Shown here piece after piece: positions 7,873 to 15,805 of a DNA stretch of 15,846 bases (the first letter of the stretch is position 1; every line of letters begins with the position of its first letter). The position numbers and the translations under genes are program-made. The stretch comes from Bacteroidales bacterium Bact_23 (lineage in GTDB: Bacteria; Bacteroidota; Bacteroidia; Bacteroidales; Lentimicrobiaceae): NCBI GenBank assembly GCA_001603685.1, contig LUZO01000160.1, forward strand, positions 1 to 15,846, read 5' to 3'. The notes under the pieces are model-generated. The model was given only the letters and a program-made list of their open reading frames with translations. It did not search any database and was not told where the DNA came from.

Positions 7873-8754
7873 ATGAATATCGCGCATAAGGCTACCGGAT
7901 TATTACTGTATGGCATCTTCAAACTGTCGGGTTATCTTCCGCTGCGGGTTTTATACCTGAAAGCTGATGTTCTTGCTTTCCTTTTCGGCAGGGTTTTCCG
8001 ATACAGATATCAGGTTGTGGTTCAGAACCTTTCCCGCTCATTCCCCGACAAAAACTACAAAGAGATCAGGGCGCTTGTCCGCAGTTTCTACCGGCATTTT
8101 TTCAGGGTTTTTGCCGAAGTTGTCCGGAGTCAGGGAATGTCGGAAGCGGAAGCAAAACAAAGGTTTGCCATTAAAAATCCTGAATTGATCAGGCAGCTTC
8201 ATGACAATAAAAACAATATAATCGCATTGGGCGGCCACACCGGAAACTGGGAGTGGCTGATTATGACGCCCTTATTTTTCAGTTTCAGCATCTATACGCT
8301 ATATAAACCACTTAGCAGTGGAACGGCCGAAGTACTTATGGCAAAAATACGCAGGCGTTTCGGCCTGAAGCTCCTCACCATGCAGCAGGCCGGAAGGTAT
8401 ATTCTCAGCAAACAGGACTTCCCGGCTCTTTACTTTTTCGTTGGGGATCAATCTCCATCGCATAGGAATACTGAGTATAGGTTCGGCTTCCTCAATCAGC
8501 CGAGCTTTTTCTTTAATGGCGGAGCCAGGCTGGCCACAGCCACCGGATCGGCGGTTATTTACCAGTCGATAAACAGGATAAAACCGGGCTATTACGAGAT
8601 TACCCATCAGCTTATTTCAGTTCCCGGCGATGGTATGACAGATCGGGAGATTCTCGGAAAATATGTCTCCCTGCTTGAAGCGGATATCCAACGACAGCCC
8701 GAATGCTGGCTGTGGTCGCACAAACGCTGGAAACACCGGGCAGATACTCCGTAA
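7873..8754 (+). CDS. Lipid A late acyltransferase, LpxL/HtrB family
   Basis: Membrane-associated acyltransferase that adds a secondary fatty acyl chain to lipid A precursors on the cytoplasmic face of the inner membrane. The catalytic H-x4-(D/E) motif is present as H122-TGNW-E127 within LGGHTGNWEW. Further family features are FFVGDQSPS with a following aromatic-rich stretch and a C-terminal WLWSHKRWKHR, typical of this family. Residues about 1-35 are hydrophobic and basic and probably associate with the membrane. The 293-residue length is normal. I chose ATG 7873 over an upstream TTG (7831) because the TTG would lie inside the predicted promoter and the family's N-terminal sequence begins after it. 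It is monocistronic on this reading. Its stop codon abuts that of the convergent GNAT gene. Acyl-chain specificity cannot be deduced. Confidence 0.92.
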   Translation: MNIAHKATGLLLYGIFKLSGYLPLRVLYLKADVLAFLFGRVFRYRYQVVVQNLSRSFPDKNYKEIRALVRSFYRHFFRVFAEVVRSQGMSEAEAKQRFAIKNPELIRQLHDNKNNIIALGGHTGNWEWLIMTPLFFSFSIYTLYKPLSSGTAEVLMAKIRRRFGLKLLTMQQAGRYILSKQDFPALYFFVGDQSPSHRNTEYRFGFLNQPSFFFNGGARLATATGSAVIYQSINRIKPGYYEITHQLISVPGDGMTDREILGKYVSLLEADIQRQPECWLWSHKRWKHRADTP

Positions 8755-9468
8755 TCAGCTTCGCGACACATACGCCCAGGTGTGCCTCCCGCTTGCCTCA
8801 TATCCAAGGCTTTCGAACAAATTCAGCGAAGCCCGGTTGTTTGGCTCAATGTGGGCAAAAACCGCCTTCCCCTTCCTGTGCCGGTCGCGCGACATAGCCA
8901 TTACCAGCCGCCGGGCAAATCCCCTGCCGCGGTACTCATCAAGCACATGCAACATTCCGACCGAACCATCGTCGTGCGTCATAATCCAGGCAACAGCCAT
9001 ATCGCCGGCCCTGATGCAATAGCCGCCGCCCAGCCTCAGGCGGTTATGCAGATAGGCCATGCTGAGAAAATTCTGATATTTTGAGGTGTGGTAAACATTT
9101 TGCAGGTCAGCCGGCTGAAGCGGAACGATGTCGGCGTCAGGTTCGGAAAAATCAACCTTTCGCAAAAAGAGCCGGAAGCAGTCAATCGAATAGTGAACCC
9201 TGTATTGCAGGGTAATCCATTCGAACAGACTCTGGTCAAGTATAACAACAGGCTGAATTCCATCATGCGCATCAAAGAAGTCGCGGATAAAATCCCTGTT
9301 CGCATTAAAACTGAAGTAGCACCACTCCTGATCCGGTTTGTAGCGGCACATCAGCATATCATCCCTTTCGGTTAGCTCAACCAGCTGATACGCTTCATCC
9401 AGGCAGAAAAAGGAAATGTTATGCTCAGGATCTTTGAGCAGCAGTTTCTTTTGACTTTCCGAAAGCAT
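8755..9468 (-). CDS. GNAT-family N-acetyltransferase
   Basis: Predicted acetyl-CoA-dependent acetyltransferase of 237 residues, substrate unknown. The C-terminal half carries the GNAT fold signatures: the acetyl-CoA pyrophosphate-binding loop R180-GRG (context DEYRGRGFARRLV), preceded by the strand VGMLHV, and the later EPNNRASLNLFESLGYE segment typical of motif B. The N-terminal about 110 residues (from the opening MLSESQKKLLLKDP to LRKVDF) have no motif I recognise and may be a degenerate first GNAT-like half, as in FR47-like proteins. No signal peptide or membrane segment, so cytoplasmic. The start is ATG at 9468; a consensus promoter lies about 150 bp upstream. It converges with the acyltransferase, stop codon to stop codon, with no evident terminator between. 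Confidence 0.85.
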   Translation of the reverse strand: MLSESQKKLLLKDPEHNISFFCLDEAYQLVELTERDDMLMCRYKPDQEWCYFSFNANRDFIRDFFDAHDGIQPVVILDQSLFEWITLQYRVHYSIDCFRLFLRKVDFSEPDADIVPLQPADLQNVYHTSKYQNFLSMAYLHNRLRLGGGYCIRAGDMAVAWIMTHDDGSVGMLHVLDEYRGRGFARRLVMAMSRDRHRKGKAVFAHIEPNNRASLNLFESLGYEASGRHTWAYVSRS

Positions 9469-9614
9469 GATTATCAGTTCTTTCTTTTTCCGGCTACCGT
9501 ATTTCTCTACCGCTATAATGGAATCAACGGCCCGGAAAATTCACTAAGGATTTTTATTTTAAAATCTCAGATTATTCTCACCCAACAAAGCCGGCAACTA
9601 TTTTGCAACTTCTT

Positions 9615-9645
9615 CAAAATTAGGAAGAATTTCGTCAATGGCAAA
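9615..9645 (-). promoter_or_regulatory. Bacteroidota-type promoter reading toward the GNAT gene
   Basis: Read on the minus strand: TTTG at 9645-9642, a 19 bp spacer, then TAATTTTG at 9622-9615. Both elements match the -33/-7 consensus exactly with canonical spacing. This is the best-formed promoter in the window. It would give a leader of roughly 140 bases before the GNAT start codon at 9468, which is longer than for neighbouring genes. Confidence 0.6.
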
Positions 9646-9837
9646 ATTTAAAGTGCGTTACATCCGAATTATTACATACACTGGATCAACTACTTAGCAC
9701 TCGAACCAATTTTTATACCGTCGGCAAACCTGAATCCGGCATTTCTCCTCACAACTGAACGGCTGCACACCTTTTATTTCCCCGCTTATGGTGAATAAAA
9801 TAATATTGTGAATACTCCGACTACAATTTGATTTGAT

Positions 9838-9845
9838 TAGTTTTG
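9838..9845 (+). promoter_or_regulatory. -7-like element for the MFS transporter gene
   Basis: TAGTTTTG matches TAnnTTTG exactly and ends 31 bases before the ATG at 9877, the same distance as in the lipid A acyltransferase promoter. No good TTG/TTTG lies 19-21 bp upstream (the nearest, ATTG at 9805-9808, is too far), so either the -33 element is degenerate or the site is fortuitous. Confidence 0.42.
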
Positions 9846-9876
9846 CCAAATAAGTATCATCAGGCATCCGACAGAA

Positions 9877-11124
9877 ATGGTCAAAAAGTTTTTCCGTACC
9901 GGACACACATTCCGTTCGCTTCGTTACAGGAATTACCGTTATTATTTCTTTGGCCAGATGTTCTCTCATCCCGGCACCTGGATTCAGAATCTGGCTTTGG
10001 GCTGGCTGGTTTACCGGCTTACCGATTCGGCATTTATGCTTGGCACGGTAGGGTTTGCCAGTCAGATTCCGGCTCTTTTTTTAACACCCGTTGCAGGTGT
10101 TTTTGCCGACCGCATAAACCGCCGCCGCACGCTTGTCATTACCCAGTCGGTATCGATGGTGGTGGCATTTACGCTTTCAGCCATGATTTTCACCGATGTC
10201 ATTCAGGTCTGGCATATCATTGTTGCGGCAATCATCAATGGCATTGCCGTTGCTTTCGATACGCCATTCAGGCATGCCTTTCTGGTGGAAATGGTCACCG
10301 ACAAGAATGATTTACCCAATGCCATAGCCCTTAATTCCACCCTTTTCAATTCGGCGCGGTTCATAGGCCCGCCCATTGGCGGTTTGCTTATTGCCCTGGG
10401 CGGCGAAGGCGTATGTTTCCTGGTTAACGGCATCAGTTTCTTGGGGGTTATCGGCACGCTTATGGCTATGAATGTAAAACCTTCCGCCATGGCTTCGTCG
10501 GGCAGAAGCATATTCGGCGACCTGCTCTCAGGCCTGGCTTACGCCTGGCGCGATATCCCCATAAGGGTGCTGCTGCTGATGGTCATTACCACCAGTTTTC
10601 TCGGCCTTCCATATCAGGTATTTATGCCGGTATTTGCCCGCGAAGTGCTTGGCGGCGATGCCCAGACGCTTGGTTTTTTAACCGGCGCCATCGGAGCGGG
10701 AGCCCTTACCGGAGCGTTCTTTCTGGCGACCCGCAAAGGCTTGTCCGAAATCCCCCGCATTGTGTTTGTTTCGGCTGCCATGTTCAGCACCGGGCTAACA
10801 TTTTTCTCCGTTTCATCCAGTTTGTGGCTATCGCTCATTCTGCTTGCCATTGCAGGTTTCGGAATGGTGGTTGAGTTTGCCTCGAGCAATACCCTGCTGC
10901 AAACCATGGTGGATGACAAGATGCGCGGAAGGATTGTGGCGCTTTACAGCATGTCGTTTATGGGCATTACTCCGCTGGGGAGCCTGGCGCTGGGCTCGGT
11001 TGCCGAAACAGCCGGAGTACAGAACACCTTACTGGTTGGAGGAATCTTATGCTTCGTGGCCGCACTGGTTTTTCTGAAAAAGATACCTCTGATCAGGGAA
11101 GCGATGAAATCGGCCGGGCTTTAG
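9877..11124 (+). CDS. Major facilitator superfamily exporter (MFS_3 / EntS-like)
   Basis: Inner-membrane secondary transporter of 415 residues with about 12 hydrophobic segments, probably a drug or metabolite exporter. The N terminus FRSLRYRNYRYYFFGQM is typical of the MFS_3 (EntS-like) group. MFS motif A appears between helices 2 and 3 as G74-VFADRINRRR-84. GPPIGGLL follows in the helix 5 region, and FDTPFRHAFLVEMV is another recurrent segment of this group. The start codon fits the upstream -7-like element. The gene is alone on its strand, between the divergent GNAT gene and the convergent Omp28-like gene. Substrate cannot be inferred from this context. A weak A/T hairpin (11172-11188) after the stop is the only terminator candidate on the plus strand. 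Confidence 0.9.
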   Translation: MVKKFFRTGHTFRSLRYRNYRYYFFGQMFSHPGTWIQNLALGWLVYRLTDSAFMLGTVGFASQIPALFLTPVAGVFADRINRRRTLVITQSVSMVVAFTLSAMIFTDVIQVWHIIVAAIINGIAVAFDTPFRHAFLVEMVTDKNDLPNAIALNSTLFNSARFIGPPIGGLLIALGGEGVCFLVNGISFLGVIGTLMAMNVKPSAMASSGRSIFGDLLSGLAYAWRDIPIRVLLLMVITTSFLGLPYQVFMPVFAREVLGGDAQTLGFLTGAIGAGALTGAFFLATRKGLSEIPRIVFVSAAMFSTGLTFFSVSSSLWLSLILLAIAGFGMVVEFASSNTLLQTMVDDKMRGRIVALYSMSFMGITPLGSLALGSVAETAGVQNTLLVGGILCFVAALVFLKKIPLIREAMKSAGL

Positions 11125-11230
11125 CTTAACTGAAGAATATATCCCAACGCCGGCTGAAGAAAACGCTTTTGGAAAAACCTCCTTTTTCATTTATGTATCA
11201 CCGATATCTCATAAATGCCGCTCAGGGCAT

Positions 11231-11264
11231 TAAAAAAGCCGGAAGGCTTTGTATCCCTCCGGCT
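11231..11264 (-). terminator. Rho-independent terminator of the 11287-13401 gene
   Basis: On the minus strand the arm AGCCGGA (11264-11258) pairs with TCCGGCT (11243-11237) across a 14-base interval that can extend the stem by two G-C pairs past a mismatch. A run of six T residues follows (11237-11232). It lies about 20 bp past the stop codon, a textbook arrangement. In the plus direction no immediate T run follows the stem. Confidence 0.85.
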
Positions 11265-11286
11265 CGGCAATAATTTCAGATTTTTT

Positions 11287-13401
11287 TTAACGGGCAATGA
11301 TAAACCTCTTGGTTGTATCAAGTCCTTTTCCGGTTAAACGGATGAAGTACATGCCGGCAGGCAGATTGCTGATGTCAATGCCGGTTTCACCACGCGAAGA
11401 ACCGAAATTGCTTACCGACTTCACAACATTACCTACCACGCTGATAACCTCAGCATGTTCAACACCCTTTACATCATTGATAAACAGGGTAGTATTGGCC
11501 GGGTTAGGATAAATTCTGTAGTTAACCAGTTCGTTAACCGGAACATCCACATTCAGCAGGGTGGTGAAGTTGCGTACAATCGGATTTACAGCTACACCGT
11601 TCATGTTTTCAACTCCATCAACCTTCAGGAAATAACGCTGATCGTATTTCAGGTTGGGCTCGGGTTTAACAACAATCTGTGTTTTAGCAGCATTGATGGT
11701 AGCTGTAAAAGTAACCGGCGCACCATTTATACCATCTTCACGGAAGTTGATCAGTTGGGCAACATTGCTGTTGGTGATGGCCTGGCCGCCAGCCATGCGT
11801 ACTGCCTGGCTGTAATCAATGGTGAATGTCTGATTTACAGGAACATTCATGGCATTATCGGGAATATTGATTGTGACGGTAGCACCAATCTCAACCGAAT
11901 ACCTGGAGTTGTGAATGGTTTTTGAGGAGTTTTCCTGAATGAAGATGGCAACCATCAGGTCGTTCATCTCTTCAACATGGGTACCGCTCATATCAATAGT
12001 TTTCTTGATTACAACGGGTTCGCCGTTAATCAGGTTAGCCGAGGTTCCGTTTGCATCGGGAACCATCTTCATCATTACATTATGGAATTCGGTCTCACCG
12101 TTGGTTCTGGCATTCTGGGTAGTTTTCCTTTCAATTATCGCAATGTGTATTTTAACATTCGGATAATTGGCGTAGGGAACGATTTTGGCATCAATAATTA
12201 CATTGTTGCCCTGAATTTCGTGTGTTGAAAGGATGTTAACATAGGCGTATGTTCCGTAGGTTGCATTAAATGCAGCATTAACAGCGGCAGTATTGGTAGC
12301 AACATTCTTTCCATCAACAAAAAGCATGGGCACGGCATTTACACCATAATAGGTTTTGCGGACACCACCTTCCGGAGTATAATAGGGGTCGCCGCTTCCG
12401 GGCCAGTTCATCTGATATTTTACCAGCGTAATTTTGTCGCCGTTCTGCTGGATAAACGGATTCAGAGTGCTGTTGTTAAATGAAGCACAGGGGCCGCAGG
12501 TGGAGCTGGTGAACTCTTCGAAGAGCGGACGGTATTCAATCAGTACATCAGGAATGATAATGGGCTTAACCATTAAATCGTTTTCGGGATTCATATCCTC
12601 TGCCTGACCATTGACATTCGAAATCCAAACTTTCAGGTCGTAAGCACCTTCAACAGCAATCAGTGAATCTGATGATTCAAAATTGTGAGAATTACCCAAA
12701 GCAACATTCAATCCGGTCAGCGAAGTGGTATGAACATCACCATCATCAAGCTGCCAGTTTACATCAATTGAGGTAACGGGAGTGCTTCCAAGGTTTGAGA
12801 AAGCTCCCTTAACAGCCTGGTTTCCGGTAAACAGCGAAGGTACATTAATTGCCGACATGGCAGCATCAAGCTCAAGAGGAGCAACTACCTGAATGTCATC
12901 AATGTACCAGTCCTTCATATTGGAGCTCGAACCGTTCACATAAATGCTGAACTGGAAGCTGGTTGAACCAACATTGGCGTTCTGAACAATAATTACCTGT
13001 GTCTGAGCCGGGATGTCAGCCTTGGCATCTACCTTCCACACATTGTTCCATGCACCGTTGCTTGAGCGGGTGTCAACTCCGAGGGTAATCGGGTTTGAGC
13101 CGCTGGCATGAGCAAACATGTGCTTCAGGGTGATAATTACCTTTGTTTGTCCGGTTGTGTTGATCTGGGGGCTGATGATACGCTGTGTACCATTGAACGA
13201 AGGGGTTCCCTTGATGTGCATCTCAGGGGCCTCACCACCGGCAAGGTTGGTATTGGACGATTCCCAGTTCTGCATATTTCCGAATACCATCCAGCCTGAA
13301 GGCGGGAAATTGGTACCACTGAAGGTTTCTTCGAACAATACCTGAGCTGAGAGGAATACAGATATGAACATACCTGCGAGTAAGAGTACTGTTTTTTTCA
13401 T
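11287..13401 (-). CDS. T9SS-exported Omp28-family protein with CGPC motif (paralogue 1)
   Basis: Predicted surface or secreted multidomain protein, 704 residues, exact function unknown. Order: signal peptide 1-19 (LSA|Q); choice-of-anchor-J/cleaved-adhesin-like beta module about 22-170 (FPPSGW near the start, DWYIDDIQVVAP at the end); CARDB-like Ig stretch about 175-280; Omp28-like module about 285-500 with C302-G-P-C305 in EEFTSSTCGPCASFN, VPMLFVDGK, and NGETEFHNVMMKMVPD; SbsA-type Ig module about 508-615; T9SS type A sorting domain about 625-704 (YPNP, GMYFIRL, final KRFIIAR). CGPC and the cis-proline-like VPMLFVDG suggest a thioredoxin fold, so thiol-disulfide activity is possible. The start ATG 13401 is preferred over TTG 13407 because MKKTVLLL begins a normal signal peptide. 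Own promoter and terminator. A close paralogue lies immediately upstream. Confidence 0.88.
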   Translation of the reverse strand: MKKTVLLLAGMFISVFLSAQVLFEETFSGTNFPPSGWMVFGNMQNWESSNTNLAGGEAPEMHIKGTPSFNGTQRIISPQINTTGQTKVIITLKHMFAHASGSNPITLGVDTRSSNGAWNNVWKVDAKADIPAQTQVIIVQNANVGSTSFQFSIYVNGSSSNMKDWYIDDIQVVAPLELDAAMSAINVPSLFTGNQAVKGAFSNLGSTPVTSIDVNWQLDDGDVHTTSLTGLNVALGNSHNFESSDSLIAVEGAYDLKVWISNVNGQAEDMNPENDLMVKPIIIPDVLIEYRPLFEEFTSSTCGPCASFNNSTLNPFIQQNGDKITLVKYQMNWPGSGDPYYTPEGGVRKTYYGVNAVPMLFVDGKNVATNTAAVNAAFNATYGTYAYVNILSTHEIQGNNVIIDAKIVPYANYPNVKIHIAIIERKTTQNARTNGETEFHNVMMKMVPDANGTSANLINGEPVVIKKTIDMSGTHVEEMNDLMVAIFIQENSSKTIHNSRYSVEIGATVTINIPDNAMNVPVNQTFTIDYSQAVRMAGGQAITNSNVAQLINFREDGINGAPVTFTATINAAKTQIVVKPEPNLKYDQRYFLKVDGVENMNGVAVNPIVRNFTTLLNVDVPVNELVNYRIYPNPANTTLFINDVKGVEHAEVISVVGNVVKSVSNFGSSRGETGIDISNLPAGMYFIRLTGKGLDTTKRFIIAR

Positions 13402-13456
13402 AATCAATTGGGTTTGTTAGACTTAATGTATTTAAAGGGGGCCTGGTTTCAAGTGC

Positions 13457-13464
13457 CAAAAATA
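13457..13464 (-). promoter_or_regulatory. -7 element upstream of Omp28-like paralogue 1
   Basis: Minus-strand TATTTTTG is an exact TAnnTTTG match, 55 bases before the ATG at 13401 and just downstream of the hairpin at 13490-13527. The surrounding TTATTTTTGGC is repeated in front of the second paralogue. The -33 element is poor: minus-strand TTTC sits 17 bp upstream. Confidence 0.5.
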
Positions 13465-13489
13465 AAATTAATTTTGTTAATGAAATGTT

Positions 13490-13529
13490 AAAATAGTGCA
13501 GATAATTTCGATTATCTGCACTATTTTTT
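13490..13529 (-). terminator. Perfect 17-bp hairpin terminator between the Omp28-like paralogues
   Basis: The arms 13490-13506 and 13511-13527 are perfectly complementary around a four-base loop (TTCG on the plus strand). T-rich tails occur on both sides: TTTT within and after the stem on the minus strand and TTTTTT on the plus strand, so it could act in both directions. It begins within 10 bp of the stop codon of paralogue 2 (13536), and its main role is probably to end that transcript before the paralogue 1 promoter at 13457-13464. Confidence 0.85.
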
Positions 13530-13535
13530 CAATCA

Positions 13536-15659
13536 TTATTTTGCAACTACAACCCTTACTGTGTGCACTCCCTTAGCGGAAGTTACGGTCAGCAGATAGG
13601 TGCCGTTTTGGAGTGTCCGGGTGGGCAGTACCATCTGATCGGAACCGGCTGCGGGCAGCGGGAATCTGCTGATCTCTTTTCCGGTAAGGTCAGAGAGGGT
13701 AATGCTGAAAATATTTTCAAGTGACGACAATCCTGAAACGGTGGTATTGCTGTTTCCGGCAGGATTGGGGAATACCTTAACAGGACCCATCGGCTTCAGG
13801 GTAATACCGGTGGTTGTTTCGGTTGTAAACTCAACGGTTTTTCCAAAAGTCGGAACGCTTAAGAAGTTCTCGAAAGGATTGATGGTCAGTTGATATGTTG
13901 TTCCTTCTGCCAGTTGGGCGGGGTAAATTAATATCTCGGTTTTATCGGCCGAAACTTCCGCTTCGAACTCAACCTGAGTTCTGGTACCGCCGATCTCTTC
14001 CAGCGTAATGGCCTGTGATACATTTGCGGGAGTCAGCTCCTCGCCGCCGATATGCCTTACACCCTGGCTGAAATTGATAGAAAGCGGTTCATCAACCGAT
14101 ACGTTAACGGCATAATTACCGGGAGCGGTTAATACTACGGCTCCGGTGGGTACGGCATAAGCAGCCTGGAAAATATCCTTGGTTTCGCTGTCCTGGAGGA
14201 AAAAGGCAACAAACAGGTCGTCCATCTCTTCAACATTTGTACCGGTCATATCAACAGAAAAGCTGAATTCTTTCGGATGGCCGGTTTTCAGCAGGTCCAT
14301 TTCATTGCCGTTGCCGTCGGGCAGGCAGCGCATCATAACATGATGAAACTCAGTTTCACCGTTGCTTCGCTTATTTTTAGTGGTTACACCTTCATATACA
14401 ACAACATGCATAACCGGGTTTAAAATGTCGGCAAAAGAGGTTACAGTTGAGCTGATATCAACCATGGTACCGTTAATGACATATTCTCCCTGAATTTCAA
14501 CAAACGACTGTTTTGCAAGAGAATTGTTGAAAGCGGTATTTACCCCGGCAGATGAGCTGCTGACAACTTTACCATCAACAAACAGCATTGGCACACCACC
14601 AACACCATAATAGTTTCTGCGCTGACCACCCTCGTTGGTATAGTAGGGGTCACCGCTACCGGGCCAGTTCATCTGATATTTTACCAGTACAAGTTCATCG
14701 CCATGCTGGGTAATAAACGGATTCAGCACACTATTGTTAAATGAAGCGCAGGGCCCGCAGGTACTGCTGGTAAACTCTTCAAACATAGGTTTTCTGGCCA
14801 CACCATGTGTTGCAATGCTGATTCTCTTAACCAGGGTATCGTTTTCGGGAACATCGTCAGGTCCCTGCGCACCGTTCACATTGCTAATCCATACTTTCAG
14901 ATCATAGGCACCCGGCCCGGCATTCACCTTGTCGGTGAAAATGTGGTTCATGCTTGCACCGGTAACCAGATTCAGGTTGTTCAGGCTTTCGGTATGAATT
15001 TCAGCATCATCCAGCTGCCAGTTCAGTTTCAAAGAAGTAACAGGGCTTTTACCCATGTTTGAGATGGAAGCCTTAACATCCTGAGTACCGAGGAAATACC
15101 TTGGAGTGGCAATGTCCGTAACAGTCATATCGGTTTGTGCCGGGGCAATCAGGGTAATGTTGTCAATAAACCACTCGTTGATGTTGTAGCTGCTTCCGCT
15201 GAAAAAGATACAGAACTGGAAATTATCGCTGTTAACATTCGCGTCCTCAACAACTACGGTAATCATTTCCGGATTGATGGAGGAATTCACATTCTTCGAC
15301 CATGCGATATTCCAGTCTCCGCCATCGGCGCGTGTACCAACACCTATCTGCACACCACCCGAATAATGGTCAACCATATGCCTGAACTGCACAATCAGCT
15401 CATTCTTGCCTGACATATCAAGCGAAGGAGAAATCAGCCTGGAAACTCCGTTAAACTGAGGCGACCAGTCCATTTTGGCCTCAGGAGCCGTTCCGCCGGC
15501 ATTGGCAGTATTGCTTTTTTTCCAGTTGGCGGTCTGGGCATCAATGGTCCATCCGGCAGGCGGAAATGCGGTTCCGGAGAAATCTTCGGTCAGCACAACC
15601 TGTGCAAAAACTCCTGAAAACAGAAAAATCAGGGCAGCGAGTAAAATTGTTCTTTTCAT
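13536..15659 (-). CDS. T9SS-exported Omp28-family protein with CGPC motif (paralogue 2)
   Basis: Paralogue of the downstream gene with the same architecture, 707 residues. Signal peptide 1-19 (VFA|Q); choice-of-anchor-J-like module about 22-170 (FPPAGW, EWFIDNITLIAP); CARDB-like Ig region about 175-280; Omp28-like module about 285-500 with C301-G-P-C304 in EEFTSSTCGPCASFN, VPMLFVDGK and NGETEFHHVMMRCLPD; SbsA-type Ig module about 505-615; T9SS type A sorting domain about 630-707 (VFPNP, GTYLLTV, final VRVVVAK). The CGPC position differs by one residue between paralogues, and similarity is highest around it. ATG at 15659 opens a clean signal peptide and I see no competing start. Role inferred only: surface redox protein or adhesin-like protein. 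Not in an operon with paralogue 1, because a strong hairpin and a promoter separate them. Confidence 0.88.
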   Translation of the reverse strand: MKRTILLAALIFLFSGVFAQVVLTEDFSGTAFPPAGWTIDAQTANWKKSNTANAGGTAPEAKMDWSPQFNGVSRLISPSLDMSGKNELIVQFRHMVDHYSGGVQIGVGTRADGGDWNIAWSKNVNSSINPEMITVVVEDANVNSDNFQFCIFFSGSSYNINEWFIDNITLIAPAQTDMTVTDIATPRYFLGTQDVKASISNMGKSPVTSLKLNWQLDDAEIHTESLNNLNLVTGASMNHIFTDKVNAGPGAYDLKVWISNVNGAQGPDDVPENDTLVKRISIATHGVARKPMFEEFTSSTCGPCASFNNSVLNPFITQHGDELVLVKYQMNWPGSGDPYYTNEGGQRRNYYGVGGVPMLFVDGKVVSSSSAGVNTAFNNSLAKQSFVEIQGEYVINGTMVDISSTVTSFADILNPVMHVVVYEGVTTKNKRSNGETEFHHVMMRCLPDGNGNEMDLLKTGHPKEFSFSVDMTGTNVEEMDDLFVAFFLQDSETKDIFQAAYAVPTGAVVLTAPGNYAVNVSVDEPLSINFSQGVRHIGGEELTPANVSQAITLEEIGGTRTQVEFEAEVSADKTEILIYPAQLAEGTTYQLTINPFENFLSVPTFGKTVEFTTETTTGITLKPMGPVKVFPNPAGNSNTTVSGLSSLENIFSITLSDLTGKEISRFPLPAAGSDQMVLPTRTLQNGTYLLTVTSAKGVHTVRVVVAK

Positions 15660-15771
15660 CTTAAAGTTTTTCGGTTTGTAATGTCGTTAAGATTAGCTGA
15701 ACTGCCATTAATCAGAAACTTAGCGTTGATAGCAAAAAATGATTCCGAGACGAACAACAGTTTTATGAGGC

Positions 15772-15805
15772 CAAAAATAAGTTTAATTTTAATTAAATAT
15801 TCAAA
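15772..15805 (-). promoter_or_regulatory. Promoter-like site upstream of Omp28-like paralogue 2
   Basis: On the minus strand TTTG (15805-15802), a 22 bp spacer and TATTTTTG (15779-15772). The -7 match is exact; the spacing is one base longer than the usual 19-21. It lies about 112 bases before the ATG at 15659. The -7 region TTATTTTTGGC is shared with the promoter of paralogue 1. Confidence 0.5.

Larger units (their letters stand above)
9469..9876. other. Intergenic region between divergent GNAT and MFS genes
   Basis: This 408 bp stretch contains no convincing gene. Open frames in it are short, lack recognisable motifs and mostly overlap the flanking genes. It holds one promoter-like site pointing left (9615-9645) and one -7-like site pointing right (9838-9845). 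The part at 9469-9614 would be an untranslated leader of the GNAT mRNA. In 9646-9837 I see nothing beyond AT-rich sequence. Confidence 0.7.

Noticed and set aside
9694..9969. 91-codon minus-strand open frame between the GNAT and MFS genes
   Set aside because: It overlaps the start of the MFS gene and its promoter-like site, and its translation shows no signal peptide, membrane segment or motif.
11214..11231. Small hairpin AATGCC/GGCATT in the MFS-Omp28 gap
   Set aside because: Only 6 bp of stem and no T run on the relevant side; the neighbouring hairpin at 11237-11264 explains termination on the minus strand.
13402..13407. TTG start adding two residues to Omp28-like paralogue 1
   Set aside because: The ATG at 13401 gives a normal signal peptide beginning MKKTVLLL; the TTG offers no advantage.
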